From Erythrocercus mccallii (lineage: Eukaryota; Chordata; Aves; Passeriformes; Dicruridae): 64,000 nt of DNA. Position 1 is the first letter of the stretch. Every line of letters starts with the position of its first letter. The stretch spans positions 124,001 through 188,000 of the forward strand of contig VZRG01000193.1 in assembly GCA_013397435.1 (NCBI GenBank), read 5' to 3'. Positions 52,801 through 64,000 of the stretch are shown here, in pieces. Position numbers and translations under genes: made by a program. The notes beneath the pieces were generated by a model that worked only from the letters and a program-made list of their open reading frames with translations, had not been told where the DNA came from and ran no database searches.

Positions 52801-53933
52801 ACAACAACATCCAGGAATCTAAGTTTGAGACAGAAGAATGTGCAGTCCTGGGGATCATATGTTTCATCATCAACCAAAATGTCAAGTACTTTAGTCAGAA
52901 GAACATAATATTTCCTTTGGGAAAGCAATTCTAAATGAGTTTTGAATTATCTCATGACAACCAGAAACAACACAGAAATTCAGGACTCTAATCCTGTCTA
53001 GCTTCTTTTACCATGCATCCTTACTTGAAATGAATTTTAGCTGATTACTGCTTTACAAGTATCTCATTACAGCTTTGGCAGCTGGAACTACAACACCTAA
53101 TAAAGAAAGCAGTTCATTCCTTGACTTTGCCCTTCCTATTCTCCCCACATGCCTCCAAATCAATGAATAGGATTTGCCAAGTGAGTTTATAAAATATACC
53201 CAGCAAACATTGAAACGTTTTCTCATCCAGCTGTTCCACGTTTGTGGCAATTTGTTTCTAAGCATTGGGCAATGCTATTATAAAAGAACACTGATCTCAA
53301 TGATTAATGTTGCAGAAACTACTGTCAAGAATGTAGTTGTTTCCTAAATCAAGAAAACCTTACACAGAGCCCAGTAAATCTTAGTTAAACAGTTTTCTAA
53401 TAGAAGTAAGAAAACAAAGTAACTTCCTATTTGCTTTTACTGTGAGTGAAGCTCAAGGTAGCAGTGGTTGGGCAGGCTCACTTTCTGCTCCACACATTGG
53501 GATGGTAAGGGAAGCAGCAAGTAAAATTTAAGTCCTCTTTCTTCCACTCTGCTTCTTCCCCTCAAGCTGGTTTCTTCAGCACAGGTAAGCATGACGGCAG
53601 AGTAAAATAACCTTAGGTATGTTTGTTGTGGCTGAAATTGTAAAAGGACTTAGAAATGCACTTTGCTAGGCTGCTATGGGCTTCTTGTCACTGAATCGAG
53701 GCTGAGCCCTAGAGCAGGAGGGTATGGAATATTCACAGCCCTGAAGTTCAGCTAGCCCCCACAAAGGACTGCTGTATCTAAAGACACTTCCACAGCTGTC
53801 TTCACACACACAGAGGAACCCATCTGAACTGGCATCACAGTGGTTTGACTCCATACTGCTGTCACACAGATGTAGTTTCATCCTTGGTTTCTTATTCTAA
53901 GCTACATCTCTAAAAGAAGCAATAGGGAACTAT
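49814..53933. other. Non-coding DNA between two LTRs
   Basis: The two flanking LTRs differ in sequence and no retroviral coding similarity is visible between them, so this is not one provirus. A 24-bp GC-rich tandem pair lies at 50489-50527 (CCTGCACCTGGGCCC twice). Overlapping short frames at 51.6-52.4 kb have no recognisable domains. Confidence 0.5.
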
Positions 53934-54613
53934 TGTTGCCGGGACTCTCTGCAGGAGGCAGGGATGCCGGTGTGGCAGTGGGGAAAGCAGCTGCTGTGGT
54001 CTCCCACAGAGATACTTTTCCTCAGCACGGGGCGAGCAGCAAGAGAATCCGCCTCTGAGGCAAGTCCAGACTTGTCTCCCACGCTCCGGGTGGAGGGAAC
54101 CCGGTTCTCCAACAGCTCGGCTATAACAGGATTAATCCTGCATGACCACCGAAGTGAGGCTGGACAAACAGTGAAGACAGGAGGCCAATTCTGAGGGGAG
54201 ATCTTTTATCCAGTATTTTATTCCAGGCAACACCAGGGTCTCAACAAGGTGGCCATCACCCTCAGAATGCTGGCCATGTGATCGCAGGCCGCTTTTACCC
54301 AGGGGAAGGGTCAAGGGCAGGGTCAGTGACCTACCAATCCAGAAGGGGAGGGGCGTGACCCTAGGGGCAGAGGGACAGGGCGAGGGTCAAAGTCAAATCA
54401 CTTTTGGGGAGAGGAGGGTGTTTCTGCTTCTGGCCAATCACTCAACGGGCCTCCCTGGAAATTCTCCAGGGAGACCCCTTACATATCTTGGGATTGGCTG
54501 GGGCAGTCCTGGGGTCAGCAAGGGGAAAGGAAGGATTGCGAAACCTGGAAAAGGTGGAGTGCGTCCAAGGAGAAACCATCCTGGGAACTTTAGGGTAGAG
54601 ATGCAATGCAACA
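53934..54613 (-). mobile_element. Solo LTR, ERVK-like, minus strand
   Basis: On the minus strand the element starts TGTTGC and ends GCAACA, a perfect 6-bp terminal inverted repeat with the TG...CA ends of retroviral LTRs. Inside it, a TATA-like GGGTAAAAGC (about 54289-54299), the polyadenylation motif GGAATAAAATA (about 54216-54226) and a U5 region of about 280 bp lie in the expected order. The hexamer GGGAAC lies directly next to the right end (54614-54619) and again at 53925-53930 on the left, three bases from the end. This fits a 6-bp target-site duplication with a small offset. The interior is more GC- and CpG-rich than its surroundings, suggesting a fairly young insertion. Length is 680 bp and there is no coding interior. 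Confidence 0.8.
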
Positions 54614-56505
54614 GGGAACCTCATCTCAAAAGGACAGGGAAGAAAGGAAAATGCAACTGAAATCTAAGTTTGATGCACTTGGGACATCTACCAGACACTC
54701 AGTTTTGCTGGTCTCAATTACAGTACATAATGGCATAGAGTCCACACTTGTCAAAAGAGAGAAAGAAAAGCAGCCTGTTTTTCTAGGTAAAATTAACCTT
54801 GAGCTTAAATTGCACATTAGAAGAATTTGAAGCTCAGGCTTATGGTTGTGAAGCAGAAAATAGATATGCTGGAAAAGTTTGCAAAACCTCATATCACCGG
54901 ATTCACCAATCTCTAATTTAAACCTTTTCCCTTGCTCCAAGGGGGCCAAACCGTGTGTCCTAGAAGTGCCTTCCCTCTCGCTGCTTGGTAAGTGGATTGC
55001 CCTCCCGCCTCAGGCAGTCTCTGGATCATATCCACAGTCAAAAACACACTCGAGCTTGACCATTTATATTCTTCAAGTGGTCTAAAGATTTTCTCATCTG
55101 TAGTTTTTCCATTCTGCTGTGTAACATCTTAAGATACCTTTTCTTTCCCTCCCTACCATACATCACACTGGAATCAACATGCCAATGCAACAAAGATATT
55201 TTGACCGATGTTACATGAATGCCAACGTGGGGAATTTCTACTATAGCTGCACCAGACAGATCATGATGTGCAGATTGATTTCCCTGGAATTTAATGGATG
55301 GAGTTGGGAACAAAATCCTCTCCCTTTGTGGTAAGGAGAGGAGCTTCCTTTAAAAAAAATATTTTCAATTCCTTAAACAATTCCAGGCTTAGATAAAAAC
55401 TCACTAAATTAACCAAAATCATTCCTACACTAGAAACATAAAACATGAGCTTTGAAAAATAAACTAACTGAAAGAAAGGGAAAGAAAGCATCCTAATTTT
55501 TCTGGTTACAAGACCAGCTATATTTATTTAAAAATTTTAATTAAACACACTTACTGAATACATTCAATATGGTTCAATTTTCCTGTTCTATTCAAGGCTT
55601 GGTACAACTTATACACTCCTCTCATAACTATTTCTGTAAGCATTACCATGAGAGAATTAATGCCACAAATAAAACTTCAATTTGTAGTTCTTAGTCCACA
55701 GCTTTCCATTCAGATGAAAGATACTTTGTGAAAATGAACAAAGATAGGAAGTAAGCAGGAAATTATGAGACAAGGCAAGTGAAAAAGATTCAGCATGCTC
55801 CTCACAGTAGGATCCTGCAGCTGTGGCAATAAGGAGGGATAGAGGAACCGAAGTTTGAAGGCGGGAAGACTTGTAAAAAACCTCAAAGCAGCAGGTTTGG
55901 ATATTCATGAGCAACATTTCACAACTTTGGGACCATGTCCGTAAACAGCTGCCGAAGAGAAAGCCAACTTAGAGTTTGTTATGAAAAACATCCTTCCTTG
56001 TTATTGCCTGTCAGTCCATAAAACAGCAGTTGGGTAATTTTATGTTATTTTTTTATTTTTTGCTTTTGTTTCTAAATCTTCATCCATTTCTGCTTTCAGC
56101 TTTACTGAGCCTGCTTCTGTCACCTTCACCGTGACACGCATGCTTTCACTGCCATCAGCTTCAAATGGATACAAGTCACTATGTGCAATGCACAGACAGA
56201 AATTGAGCCCCCCACCATGTGAGGTAGGAGGAAACGCAGGTCCTGCAGCCATCTGTCAGTTAGATATCCTGCAAGAGCTGAGCCTGATCCTGCTAAAGCT
56301 GCTCCTAGCCAGCATGGAGCAGTGATTTACACCTGCCTCAGCCTCTGATCTGCAATGCAGATGTCAGCCTTCATCCCTGCAGTGCCTGTTCAAGAGGGTC
56401 CAAATGCACATGTGGGATCTCTAGGCATTACTGCATGCACAGAGCTGGGTGTGCATCCTGCCTCCTTTCCCTGGCCACAACCCAAAAAGAGGAATCTGTC
56501 TCCAG

Positions 56506-56789
56506 GGTGGAGCTGGGTTCCTGGGAGAGTGCTGGAAGCAGACTTCCCAGAGAAGCAAAGTGCTCCAGACGTTATTCCTTCAGCCAACCAGGCAGAGCAG
56601 CAAGAATGATCTTGCCTCACCCATGAGGCATAAGCCAAGAACGCTGTACCAGCGTGGAGTCCCCATGGGCAGAAAGACAGACATCAATGTGCATGGCCAC
56701 AATCAATACCTGGGTTCTATTCACCGGGCAGTGGAAAAACACTGCAAAGACTTAGCAGTGAAAAAATGTGAAAGCTGGAAGCGAGTGAG
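56506..56789 (+). other. Candidate exon, gene unidentified
   Basis: The acceptor GAATCTGTCTCCAG and the donor GCGAGTGAG followed by GTAAAT bracket 284 bp open in one frame (entry phase 0, exit phase 2). An in-frame ATG near 56620 could make it a first coding exon, giving a basic peptide that contains RKTDINVHGHNQYLGSIHRA and VEKHCKDLAVKKCESWKRV. The opposite strand is open too, which weakens the coding case. No family recognised. It could equally be a lncRNA exon or chance. Confidence 0.25.
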
Positions 56790-59700
56790 GTAAATGCGCT
56801 TTTGCTGCTAATGGATCAGCAGGGTATCTGCAGTGAGGTGTTTTTACCTCTGCTTTGCCTCTGATGAAATCACAGCTGGGGAAGCAATATTCTTACTGAT
56901 TCATAAGCTGCAGATACTGTGGAAACACAGATTTACTCCCATCACTCAAGTATTTATTAAGTTAATAAATTTTTGAAGAAAGCAATATAACAATGAGAGT
57001 TTATCTTTCTGAGCTAGTTCTCTTCCTTTTAATTTCCAGCAAAGGAGTGCCTTTTCTGTTTATCTTCATTCCAGCTCCAAGCACTCTCTTTAGTGTAAAA
57101 GAAAAATTTCTTTACTAAGCCTGCAGGAACCCAGGAAGGTCTGCACGAGTATTTGTAATGAACTCTATTATTTTGGCTATCGGTATGTTGGGTACTAACA
57201 GTATAAGCTCATTCACCCCAACTCAAATAATGCCAGAGCACTCTGGACTGCTGAAAAGTACATGAGGAAGGAAGAAAGTAATCTTTTCTGTTCACTGCTG
57301 GAAAATGTGATCTTCAAGTTTTTCTTTTGTTTATGCAGAGACAGGGCTTTATGTACAGTTAAAACAAATTCAATGATTTCACTTAGATACATTAGATTTA
57401 TGATGCATACTGAGGTAATGTTATAAATTTTTCTTGCTTTTTTGACAAGTTTACTTGCTTTCATTTGGTCCTTAATTTTGAGAATAATAATTTATTTCAC
57501 TGCTGAACCAAAGATCTGCTTCTTAGGAGGTATGAGCTCCCAATAGTTGAATGGAGACCAACATTTCTTCCAGACTTCTGAAATCAGGGTTTCAGGTTCA
57601 GACTAATCTTTTATTCCCTGAGTACTACCCAATTTCAATTCACAGTCCATATAGTTTTTCTCTTTTTTCAGTGTTTCCTGCTATTGTGCTGGACAACCTG
57701 TAATCCAGTTTAAAATCTTTTTCCCATGAATATGGTGGGTTTCAAACTACTGTTTCAATGCATCCCTCTATCACTAGAATGCATTGCTGGTTTTGCCCTA
57801 TTTTCATTTTCTCATTCTACCAGTAAAATACTTGTTAATTTATAATGAACACATGTTTAAATTACATTGTTAATAATAATTATTATTTAATTACAAGTGT
57901 TATCTGGCTGGTATTTGTCACAGCTCAAAGAATAAATATAGGTTATCCAAATACACCCTTAAAAAAGGAAAAGGAAGAAAAAGTACAGTCAAAATCAACA
58001 AAGATGTGAACTTCATTTGTAGATGCAGTTGTCTGTGCCAATATTTACCTCCATTATTGCTAATAATAGAATTAATAGAGAGGTTCAAGTGAATGAACTG
58101 TATTTAAAGGTAAAACAATGAAATAGTACAGTTAAGGAGAAGATGAATAGTATTTCAGGTCTTACCTTGAAATATGATGCTTAAAAATGCTGCATAAAGC
58201 TCTGGAAATCCTGCTGTAGGTAGCAACAGAGCAAAGGACTGGATAGTGTTCTACATTTCCTTCTGTAAGAGGATAGATTCATGCAAGGAGTGGGTGATAG
58301 TCATTGGGCCATCACCATATATATAAACCTCCCCAAATAGTCTGGGATCTGTGAGTGACTACAGGTGAACATGGCAAATCAAATCTTGAGGTCATAAACA
58401 TATAGTTTGAGATCACAGCCACAACTTTTGCTTTGTTAATTCATTTTTCAGATGTGCTTAATAGTGCTAATTGTAAGATTTATGGGGGACAATTTGATTA
58501 CAGCCTTTGGACCCTGTCATGCTGAGCTTGATTTTATCAAGCAGAAAAACAATCAGGTACATTAAGGAAATCAGATGATAGATAGAAAATTATTTGATGA
58601 ATACTGTTGTTTCCCATCTGTGACAGTTTTCCTGGTTTGGAAAAAAAGACAAGCAGTGAGGGAATTGTCAGTAGTCTGGGATACATAAAAGCAGTATAAA
58701 CTTCAAGACACCTTTCCCAAATTTTCTGAAAGAGTGCCTCTCCCAGATTTTTGGTTCTTTTTCTGACTCAGATGCCTTCCTGTGAACCTCCTTTTGTCCA
58801 TGTGCTCCCCCTGAGCTGGCAGAAGCTCAGTTCCCTCAGGTCAGGAAAGGAAGAACAGTTTGTCATTACTGGATGCCAGCATAAGCATTCATTTCCTCAC
58901 CAAGCAAAGTACCACGCTGCTGCCAACTAACTCTACATCTTCCAGAATTTTGTGATCTCCTCTCAACCTTTCATTGGCTTCCTTCAAATCTTTTCGTGAC
59001 TCCTTACCGATCGTAACCAGAGGTGGAAAAAAAGGCAGCTGTGACATGAGTGTGAGAAGAAAGGTGCACAGATAAGATTGTGAAGGATATTTGTGACTTG
59101 GCAGAAGAGACCAAGTTCAAGGGCACAGGTGGCAGCACAAGTGGAAGGATTCACAGGTGCCAACAGCTCCCCACAAGGAGTATCCGGGCACACACAGCAC
59201 TGCCAGGCATTGACACAGTCTGGTTCTCAGACCTCCAAGAAATAGAGCGACTAATTTCAGAGAAAGGTTGTACTTTTACACTACAGAGCAATCAAGAGGT
59301 CTAGAGCAAGTTTATAAAAAGATCAGGTTCATCAGGAGACTAACACCTGGGAAAATGCATTAAAACCTCTACTCAGTACACTGGAAAACTGGACATCTTA
59401 CGCATCAGCCTTATTCTGTTTCATTCTTTGGTCTTCTGCCTCTAAGACAATACTTACCATGGGATCTCATTACCAATAACTAAAATAAAATATTAAACAT
59501 ATATTGCCTTTCTCATGCGGTAAGGCTTTTACAAGGTCATAATAACATATTATTGCCAGGCAGTTTTCACAAGACCTATTAAACAGGTCAGTCTATGTGT
59601 TGAAAACAAGCTATTTATTTAAGGTTTTCTGTTTGCACTGAGTGCCTTTTCACCTCATTATATGGCTGTGTTTCTGACCCTGGTTTGGAGTTTTATAGAG

Positions 59701-61107
59701 AACAGCATGGGCTCAAAGGCATATAAAACAATGACTGCTTTGATACACTCCCACGTAAAGAGTTCTTTTGTTAGGAGGCAGCTACTAAAACTTGACAATC
59801 TTTATCATATGAAAGTAAGCATATGGAAGCATCGGAAAATGTATACGCTAAGGAAAAGTGACTCCTGTACAGAGTGTTTTTCCTAACTCACACATTTTTA
59901 CTAGAGAAAAAGAAGGGAGGGACAGTCTCAGATAGCCTGAACCAGGCTTTTGAACAGATGTGTTTCATAAAATTAAAGAAATGGTGCAACATTTTCCTAG
60001 TGTTGGACCAAGGGCTCTGATCCAACAGACATGGAGCTTTTTCCACTCAGCAGGTAGGAAGGGAGGGAGTGCTTATTATACATCATCTTTGTGCCATGAA
60101 AAATATGTACTCTGAATTAGCAGGTAAGAGAGAACTTTCAGAGTATCTTTGAAGACATTCCTGAGGTTTGAGAATACTTGCCAAGACACTTTCTAATGTA
60201 TGGACCTGAAACTTTAGACATAGCAAAGACACTCTTTTAAATTGGCATGTTTTCTGCTGTTTTCTCTGCTTTGCAACTGAAGTACTTTCTCTTACAGTGG
60301 TGCTGTGACATCACCTCTGCTTCTGACATGTTCTTGAATTTTGAACCTAGCTGGAGCATCTGGTCTGTGGATCCATGTTTTGGTTTTGGTTGTTGTTGCT
60401 GTTTTTAATGCTGGGAGGACTGTTACAGGAAAATTAACTCTCTAGGAGATTTTACATCCAGAGAAAGCAAATTTCCAAAACTATATATTAAAAGAAGAGA
60501 GAACTTCCTAAAAGTCAGTGACTGCAGTAACAGGTCACACATTATACAAGTGTTGTACTTTAAGGTTTTAAATTGAGCCATTAGAAATTGCAGCTTTTAG
60601 TGATGACTGTGCTGTAGTGGGAAGAATGTTTTGTAATCTTTGAGAGGAAAAGCACTATAAGATCATTTCATATATTTTTCATCCTTTAATCATCACCATA
60701 TTTACACTGAGTGTAAGGGTTATTGTCTCCACTTGTGATGAGCTCTGATGAAGACAGGCTCAGATGAAGACAGGCTGGGTGCCTCACTGAAGGGCACAGT
60801 GAGAAAGTCACAGCTACTGATCACTGCATACTTAGGACATACTTCCTACGGCACATATTTGCTGCACCTGGTCAGCTTTTGTTTTTCACCAGAGATTCTG
60901 TATTTGAGGAGGCATCCTATACAAAAGAATATTTGGCAGCGTGAAACACTATTCACTTTTCAGTGTATGATAAATAAAAACGTGTGTCTGATATGAACAA
61001 GAAGAGATATGCCAGTACATAGACTAAAATTAAAAGGGTAATTGCAAATTTAGTTTTTGTTGGCTCATTCTCTTTTGTGAGATTGGTAAAGTGCCATAGC
61101 TGAAATC

Positions 61108-61127
61108 ATTATTTATTTATTTATTTT
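61108..61127. repeat. (TTTA)n microsatellite
   Basis: About four to five ATTT units. Confidence 0.85.
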
Positions 61128-62927
61128 GAATTCTTACAAATAGCTTAGAATAGGGACCTTTGGCCCTGAAGCTTCAATCCCACTAAGCTGATTGCTAGAT
61201 CACTGCAGCCTTTGTGTTAAAACAGCTGACCCAGAGGAAGTCAAAGTGGTGACACTTTTAATAGCAAAGAATTCCCCTTGGGAGGAGACAGGGCACACCT
61301 GCGATTATTCTGTAGCCATGACACAGGACACTGCACAAACACGAGGAATTTCAATGCTGAGTTTCACATAACCACAACTACTGACACCCACACCTATCAG
61401 ACACAAGAGGTCTTTAGCAATCAGGAGATCTAAAGTGGTGCAGCACAGCAACGGTCAGGAAAGGTTATTCAGGCCACTGTAGATCACACCAGAGAAATAG
61501 CTTTGAGTTACTGGAAGAATGGTAACGTTCTTGCCAAATCCACCTGTCATTTTCCATAACTTCTGCTGAAGCTGAAGCTAGACTATCCTCAGCTGAAGGT
61601 ACCATGTTTTTGGGTTGTCATGTATGCGCCACAGGAGCTGTCAGAGAGGAGGAGATGGTAAGGAAATATGACTGGAGACAGAGGAGGAGACGAAGAGCAA
61701 ATTGAGATGAGCCAGAGTATGCTACAACAGGGAAGGAAGTGACCTGGTAGGTGACAAGGCAGAGTAAAAAATTAAAGATAGCTGCAAGTCTAACAGTTTG
61801 CTGCTGCCAAGGGTGTGGCTCTGCCTCCCAAATCTCCACTTTGGGGAGCACTTCTTTTCAGCATGCTCTGGCACTCAGCACTGTCTCAGTGAGGCAGTTC
61901 AGCTCACTAAACTATGATAAAACCAGCTTTTCTTTTTTTCACAGTTGTTTCCCTTATTCCCCTTCCTCCCCCAGGGAAGTCAGTTCTCAGCTGTACCACC
62001 AGGCTCAGACAGGGCAAGATAACTTCACAGGAGCTGCGGTTCAGAGTAGTGGATGCAGAACTGTTGTCTTCCTGAGCATGTGAATGCATTCAGTCCCCTT
62101 CTGAAGCTTCACCCAGAGCACAGCAATCCCATCTTCAGGCAGCTGCAGATATTTTTGCCTGCACCTTGAATCTGTATTGAATTCCCATCCAAACTGAAGG
62201 AAGAAAGGTAGATGCTTCCTGGCCTGAAGTCTCAAAGAAATTCCTAGGAAGGCAGTATTGCATTTAATAGATACTTCTTTATTAAATCTCACAATTTCAA
62301 GAGTCTGAATCAGTCTATTTGTTTGATGCTGCCATTGCTGCAACTTAGAGATGCCTAAAGAAAATTCAGTCACAGACTAGGATTATACTTACTCCTTTCA
62401 ATCAGACCATGGTGGAGAACAACGTTATTTAACAGAAGAAAGTTATTTAGTAGAAAATGCTACTGTTAAATTATATGTGGATACATCCTTCATACACTGT
62501 TAGTACAAGGTTCTCTTCAGGTTCTGACCTCACAAGCATTTTAACCTCATCCTCCAAGCATTAACCAGCTTTTGCAAATACAGACCAATGTTTCTGTGGC
62601 AGAGTTGGCACACGCAAGTATATTTCAGCTACTATTAGATCACAACAAGTTCTGGTGTTAGGAGGATTCACACACCCAAATCAAAAACACAAAATCAGAA
62701 TTCAATGTATTCTTAATTGCTCTGTCCTTTAGATATTGTTAATATGTTGAATCTAAAAGAGGGTTACAAAAAGAGCCTGGTCTTAAGAAAAAAGTCTTCT
62801 TGCAGAGAGACTGCTAAGGAAATCACGTTGAAATTCTTCAAAGGAGAAATTAGAGGTGATCTTGCCATAAAGCATGAGTAACCATATGGGGAAGAGATTT
62901 CCAATAGTCAGGCCTTTATGCCTGCAG

Positions 62928-63215
62928 TTACATAGCAAGATTCAGCACCTGGAAGCTAAAGCTAGAGAATGGCTGTCACTCCCTTCTCCTGCCACAGCAT
63001 CCCATGTGGACTACATTTGCAGGAGTCCCCACTGTACCATACCCAGACTACCAAAGCGTGGGGAAAGACAGAGAAGCTCAGAAGAAACCCCTTTTCTGAG
63101 TCCATCAATCCAGATGTATAAGCTAGAGACTACAACAGCTACATTTTGTAAAACTTGGTGGGTCTCCTCTGTGGATCTGGAACCCACAATTCACTGTTCA
63201 CATCACCAGTATAAG
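62928..63215 (+). other. Candidate symmetric coding exon, gene unidentified
   Basis: An acceptor (GGCCTTTATGCCTGCAG) and a strong donor (CAGTATAAG followed by GTAAGG) bracket exactly 288 bp, which is 96 codons in phase 0 at both ends and fully open. The peptide starts LHSKIQHLEAKAREWLSLPS and later has a Ser/Arg/Lys-rich segment (KRGERQRSSEETPFLSPS). There are no transmembrane or known catalytic motifs. The acceptor's pyrimidine tract is only moderate. Product unknown. It may be a coding exon, a lncRNA exon or chance. Confidence 0.3.
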
Positions 63216-64000
63216 GTAAGGGGAATACTGCTGGTTACAGATCCAGAAGACCCCATTTCTGCATAGTGAAAGATGTAAAGCTAGGCAACTGGGAATCATA
63301 TACCCCTGAAATCACATTCATGACTACTTTGAAACTTGCACTTTAAATCTGGTATAGATACACTTTCTGTTTTGTTTTTTTAATGTATCAGATATGATAA
63401 ATAAGTATTTTTAACTCAATGTCTAGTAGTATCACTTCCCTAGGGAAGGCTTTTGACATTCCTTCCAATCAAGAAAGAGGTGAACTTTTGAACCAGGACA
63501 TCAAATTAGTCAGAGAATTGTCAACAAAACTGCTTATTCATGTTGCCTGATGAAGCCTACTACATGCAAGTTTTGTTGCAGTGACCCATTATGAGTAATC
63601 ACAAGGACTCATACAGTGTTTCCGTGGTCTCTCCAGCACCAATAAAAACTGCAAAATTCTCTGTGCAACCACTGCTGAAGTCTCAATAATATAAAAACAT
63701 CTTTGAAGCTTTAAAAAACTTAAAACTGCTGCTTTGACCACCTTTTTAATGTCTTTTTTTAATCACTGTAAATGAGCCAGAATTAAAGGTAGAGTTTTGG
63801 AACAGCAGTAGCCAGGGAGACAAGGACCCATGCTACTTTGTTCTCTAGTATGGATGTACAATCCACATGTACCTGGAAAATTACCAGTTTGAGTGTGTAG
63901 GGTTTTTTAGGATGCTTTAGTCTTTTCCCTCTGTTTTCCTGGTTTATTTAGAACCACAACTTTCAACTTAAGGGTATGACCTTTATGCAAAGCCAAGAAA
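63216..64000. other. Unique non-coding DNA to the window end
   Basis: AT-rich, no repeat or open frame of note. Confidence 0.5.

Larger units (their letters stand above)
54614..62927. other. Non-coding stretch with scattered open frames
   Basis: Mostly unique AT-rich DNA. A GC-richer patch at about 56.1-56.8 kb holds the candidate exon 56506-56789. A perfect 16-bp palindrome (AATAATAATTATTATT) lies at 57872-57887. A 16-bp tandem pair (GATGAAGACAGGCTC-like) lies near 60746-60777, and a TTTA repeat at 61108-61127. No transposable element recognised. Confidence 0.5.

Noticed and set aside
49209..54613. A single ERVK provirus with LTRs at 49.2 and 53.9 kb
   Set aside because: Both are on the minus strand but differ in sequence and length, each has its own flank match, and the interior shows no retroviral genes.

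Overview
The window looks like bird genomic DNA, probably a songbird. It is AT-rich and non-coding for tens of kilobases. It carries CR1 LINE 3' fragments with the avian tail (CCTTCCAACCC...GATTCT repeats) and several LTRs that resemble avian ERVL and ERVK families. No bacterial operon, rRNA, CRISPR or phage structure is visible, and no complete gene is recognisable. The sequence fits an intergenic stretch or the introns of a large gene. The songbird assignment is an inference from remembered LTR families, not from a search.

Layout. 1-16.9 kb: one plus-strand CR1 fragment (278-752), an AT-rich hairpin flanked by direct repeats (847-913), a perfect 105-bp tandem duplication (9125-9334) and, between 14.7 and 16.0 kb, a minus-strand cluster of candidate coding exons. 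16.9-18.3 kb: two CR1 fragments facing in opposite directions. 18.3-30 kb: a well-preserved ERVL-type solo LTR (about 24170-24662), a minus-strand LTR (about 28050-28460), the 3' part of another LTR (about 29270-29653), and two near-identical 50-bp words 7.1 kb apart. 30-49 kb: mostly unique AT-rich DNA, a possible old LTR near 34.75 kb and an assembly gap of 976 N at 40122-41097. 49.2-54.6 kb: two ERVK-like LTRs on the minus strand, the second with a perfect 6-bp terminal inverted repeat and a matching hexamer on both flanks. 54.6-64 kb: unique DNA with two plus-strand open exon candidates.

The strongest hint of a real gene is the minus-strand block at 14703-14907: 67 complete open codons, protein-like composition, a good acceptor and an acceptable donor. 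I cannot name the gene. All exon calls here are splice-site and reading-frame inferences that need transcript or homology evidence. I did not find a convincing undescribed biological system. The items most worth a second look are the candidate exons, the exact 105-bp duplication, the dispersed 50-bp repeat and the reading frame running across most of the 49.2 kb LTR.
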